5,378 bases of DNA from Bacillota bacterium (GTDB lineage: Bacteria > Bacillota > Bacilli > Bacillales_B > DSM-18226): the NCBI GenBank assembly GCA_030705665.1, contig JAUZQA010000304.1:1-5378 (forward strand), given 5' to 3'. The notes under the pieces were generated by a model, which was not told the origin of the DNA, searched no databases, and saw only the letters and a list, made by a program, of their open reading frames with translations. Position numbers and translations under genes: made by a program. Shown one piece after another: positions 4,981-5,378 of this stretch. Position 1 is the stretch's first letter. Every line of letters begins with the position of its first letter.

Positions 4981-5378
4981 ATGTTTAAGTGGCAAGATGA
5001 TTACATACTTGAAAATGGACAAATAAATGACTCAATTATTCTAAAACGAGAACCTCTTGCTACGATTACTAAGAATAGAAAAATTGAACGAGTTTACATA
5101 TCACCTGTGGAAAGTTTTATTTTTAAACGATTTAACAATGATAAACAAGGTGGAAGAGAAATATGGGTCCAAGAAAATATTTTAACATTCTTCCCTGATT
5201 TTTATCCTAAGATCATTGCAAATTCATTTTTGGACAGTCGGAATAACGGTTGGATCGCTTTTACAGATCTCGGGTCTATTAAACACGAATACACAAGTGA
5301 CATTCTAAATGATGTAACAAAACAAATAGTGTGGTGGCATTCACTCCCGATAAGTATGTGGAAGAATGTCCCATCGAA
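4981..5378 (+). CDS. APH/choline-kinase-like phosphotransferase (5' part, cut by window end)
   Basis: The first 132 residues of a protein that continues past the window; such proteins are usually near 300 residues. It resembles the aminoglycoside phosphotransferase-like kinase family of Bacillus. The N-lobe strand YISPVESFIFKRF (39-51) has the likely ATP-binding Lys, K49, in FIFKR. The following helix, GGREIWVQENIL (57-68), carries the partner Glu (E60 or E65). NGWIAFTDLGS (89-99) is the hinge region, and the C-lobe begins with IVWWHSLP (116-123), like the family's LHxLP. Catalytic Asp motifs lie beyond the window, so activity cannot be judged. These kinases phosphorylate small hydroxyl compounds; substrate unknown, and the similarity is no evidence of antibiotic resistance. 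The ATG at 4981 has AAGGCGG (4964-4970) 10 nt upstream. The frame is open back to 4891 but holds no other standard start. Confidence 0.75.
   Translation, partial: MFKWQDDYILENGQINDSIILKREPLATITKNRKIERVYISPVESFIFKRFNNDKQGGREIWVQENILTFFPDFYPKIIANSFLDSRNNGWIAFTDLGSIKHEYTSDILNDVTKQIVWWHSLPISMWKNVPS

Noticed and set aside
4961..5026. A 21-codon frame (ATG 4961) overlapping the phosphotransferase start, as a leader peptide
   Set aside because: The only ribosome-binding-like sequence (AAGGCGG, 4964-4970) lies after this ATG and suits the ATG at 4981. The short frame has no support of its own.

Overview
The window is AT-rich DNA with strong AAGGAGG-type ribosome binding sites, sigma-A-like promoters, GTG/TTG starts and compact intrinsic terminators. 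This points to a low-GC Gram-positive bacterium. The DUF2935 protein, the LytTR regulator and the APH-like kinase resemble proteins of Bacillus and its relatives (family-level recognition from memory, no search run). It reads as ordinary chromosome; I see no IS element, phage gene, CRISPR array, rRNA or tRNA.

Layout, left to right. (1) 17-463 (+): a DUF2935 helical, probably metal-binding protein, closed by a weak intrinsic terminator. (2) 644-1288 (+): a LytTR DNA-binding regulator with a PAS-like N-terminal sensor. 1416-2930 (+): a full-length acetyl-CoA hydrolase / succinyl-CoA:acetate CoA-transferase with the catalytic glutamate and glycine loop intact, ending at a strong terminator. The regulator probably controls the CoA-transferase, but this rests on adjacency only. 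(3) 3159-3635 (+): an acidic 158-residue cytosolic protein I do not recognise. (4) 3773-4258 (+): a PaaI/hotdog thioesterase-like protein. Its promoter -10 is embedded in a 27-bp perfect dyad, which looks like a repressor operator. It ends at a strong terminator. (5) 4319-4633 (-): a small Cys/Trp-containing protein of unknown function. Its last codons lie inside the facing gene's terminator. Upstream on the same strand (about 4623-4872) is what looks like a frameshifted small gene. (6) 4981-5378 (+): the 5' part of an APH/choline-kinase-like phosphotransferase that runs off the window.

Regions 5 and 6 appear to be transcribed divergently from a perfectly palindromic -10 element at 4901-4915 that reads TATAAT on both strands.

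The metabolic theme, if any, is acyl-CoA handling (CoA-transferase and thioesterase), but the two genes are separated by a terminator and an unrelated gene and need not act together. The items most worth following up are the operator dyad at 3729-3755, the symmetric divergent promoter, and the undescribed minus-strand gene pair. I do not see a clear new multi-gene system.
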